Origin: JAVBMB01 sp031552995
GTDB taxonomy: Bacteria; Bacillota; Clostridia; Oscillospirales; Butyricicoccaceae
DNA length: 15,450 nucleotides
NCBI GenBank assembly: GCA_031552995.1
Contig: JAVBMB010000036.1
Span: 1-15,450, forward strand
Direction of reading: 5' to 3'
Under the pieces are notes generated by a model, which was not told the DNA's origin, did no database searches, and saw nothing but the letters and a program-made list of their open reading frames with translations. The stretch's first letter is position 1. Every line of letters starts with the position of its first letter. This document shows, piece after piece, positions 14,827-15,450 of the stretch. The position numbers were made by a program, and so were the translations under genes.

Positions 14827-15450
14827 TTGAAATCTATCAGACCCGTCATAAGGGATTATCTGCTGCTAATAACCGGCAGTATTATAATGGCACTGTCGAT
14901 GGCGGTATTTATGGCCGGAAACGGCCTCATTCCCGGCGGTATATCAGGTATCTCGAATATTTTCCACAGATTATTCGATTTCCCGGTCGGGGCGACCGGT
15001 TTTGTCATAAGCCTTGTGATTTTTCTGTTCGGGCTAAAGCTGCTGGGTAAACTGACAGCCCTAAAAACTGCTGTCAGCTTTACGGTGCTGGCAGTGCTGA
15101 CGGATGTATTCATGGCGGCACTGCCTGCTTTCACAAACGATAAACTGCTTGCCGCGGCATTTGGCGGTCTGCTGTCCGGTGTCGGGCTTGGCCTCATACT
15201 GATTGGCGGCGGCAGCATAAGCACAACCGACCTTGTCGCGCGTATACTGAACCGTAAGTTCAAACTGCCCGTCGGCCCGGCAATACTTGTAATGGATTCT
15301 ATCCCTATTATTGCCGGGGCAATACTATTTGGCAGAGAAATGCTGCTGTATTCGATAATTGAAGTAGCCGTACTGTCATTTGCAGTAGAAAAAATTGAAG
15401 GCGGCGTCACCGGCGGCAAGCAATTTCTCATCATCACGCAAAAAAAAGAT
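14827..15450 (+). CDS. YitT-family membrane protein, 3' truncated by window
   Basis: An uninterrupted frame of 208 codons runs to the right edge. It encodes a polytopic membrane protein of the YitT (DUF161/DUF2179) group, function unknown. The N-terminus RPVIRDYLLLITGSIIMALS and the signature GNGLIPGGISGISNIFHR (31-48) are typical, followed by helices at about 56-72, 84-101, 111-128 and 150-165, with GGGSISTTDLVARIL (127-141). The end KQFLIITQKKD is the expected start of the cytosolic C-terminal DUF2179 domain, so about 70-80 residues are missing. The start is TTG 14827: GGTGAT, which pairs with the anti-Shine-Dalgarno end, sits 6 bases upstream, and the next ATG would delete the first conserved segment. 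It has its own promoter, separated from fhs by a terminator. Confidence 0.88.
   Translation, partial: MKSIRPVIRDYLLLITGSIIMALSMAVFMAGNGLIPGGISGISNIFHRLFDFPVGATGFVISLVIFLFGLKLLGKLTALKTAVSFTVLAVLTDVFMAALPAFTNDKLLAAAFGGLLSGVGLGLILIGGGSISTTDLVARILNRKFKLPVGPAILVMDSIPIIAGAILFGREMLLYSIIEVAVLSFAVEKIEGGVTGGKQFLIITQKKD

Noticed and set aside
14856..15437. Minus-strand open frame of 193 codons
   Set aside because: It is antisense to the YitT-family frame, which has recognisable conserved segments and a promoter and ribosome binding site.

Overview
The window looks like chromosome from an anaerobic, spore-forming member of the Clostridia, possibly an Oscillospirales-type gut bacterium. The evidence is a PdaB-like sporulation polysaccharide deacetylase, a stand-alone ECF-transporter S component, a clostridial-style Crp/Fnr regulator with a Cys-rich linker, a YitT-family membrane protein, formate-tetrahydrofolate ligase, strong GGAGG-type ribosome binding sites, and sigma-A-like promoters with 17-base spacers. 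Taxonomy is inferred from protein style, not from any marker gene. I see no rRNA, tRNA, CRISPR array, IS element or phage gene.

Layout from left to right: (1) A GhrA-like D-2-hydroxyacid dehydrogenase (+) converges on an ECF S component (-) across a perfectly palindromic terminator. (2) The ECF gene is divergent from a Crp/Fnr-family regulator (+); their promoters overlap face to face, and an 18-base perfect palindrome covers the regulator's presumed start. (3) A Tyr-rich lipoprotein of unknown function follows, with its own terminator. (4) A minus-strand operon, transcribed from about 7259 down to 3400, encodes a LacI-family regulator, the two halves of a split transketolase, and a zinc-dependent medium-chain dehydrogenase. 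The junctions are tight (15 bases, 3 bases, then a 4-base ATGA overlap). (5) A PdaB-like deacetylase (+) stands alone. (6) A second metabolic cassette (+) has a YfcC/DcuC-type permease, an N-acyl-D-amino-acid deacylase-like amidohydrolase and an M20 amidohydrolase, with a hairpin terminator or attenuator after the permease and a strong one at the end. (7) Formate-tetrahydrofolate ligase (fhs) is monocistronic. (8) A YitT-family membrane protein starts at a TTG codon and runs off the right edge.

How they work together: the lacI-tkt-tkt-adh operon looks like a regulated carbohydrate or polyol catabolic unit in which the dehydrogenase makes or removes a ketose and the transketolase moves a C2 unit. 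The substrate is not visible, and there is no kinase or transporter in the window. The permease-deacylase-M20 cassette looks like uptake followed by deacylation of N-acylated amino acids or small peptides, perhaps D-configured. fhs feeds formate into the folate one-carbon pool. Most genes are recognisable housekeeping or accessory metabolism. I found no convincing wholly new system; the most unusual points are regulatory (palindromes at promoters or start sites) and the unassigned substrates of the two metabolic cassettes.
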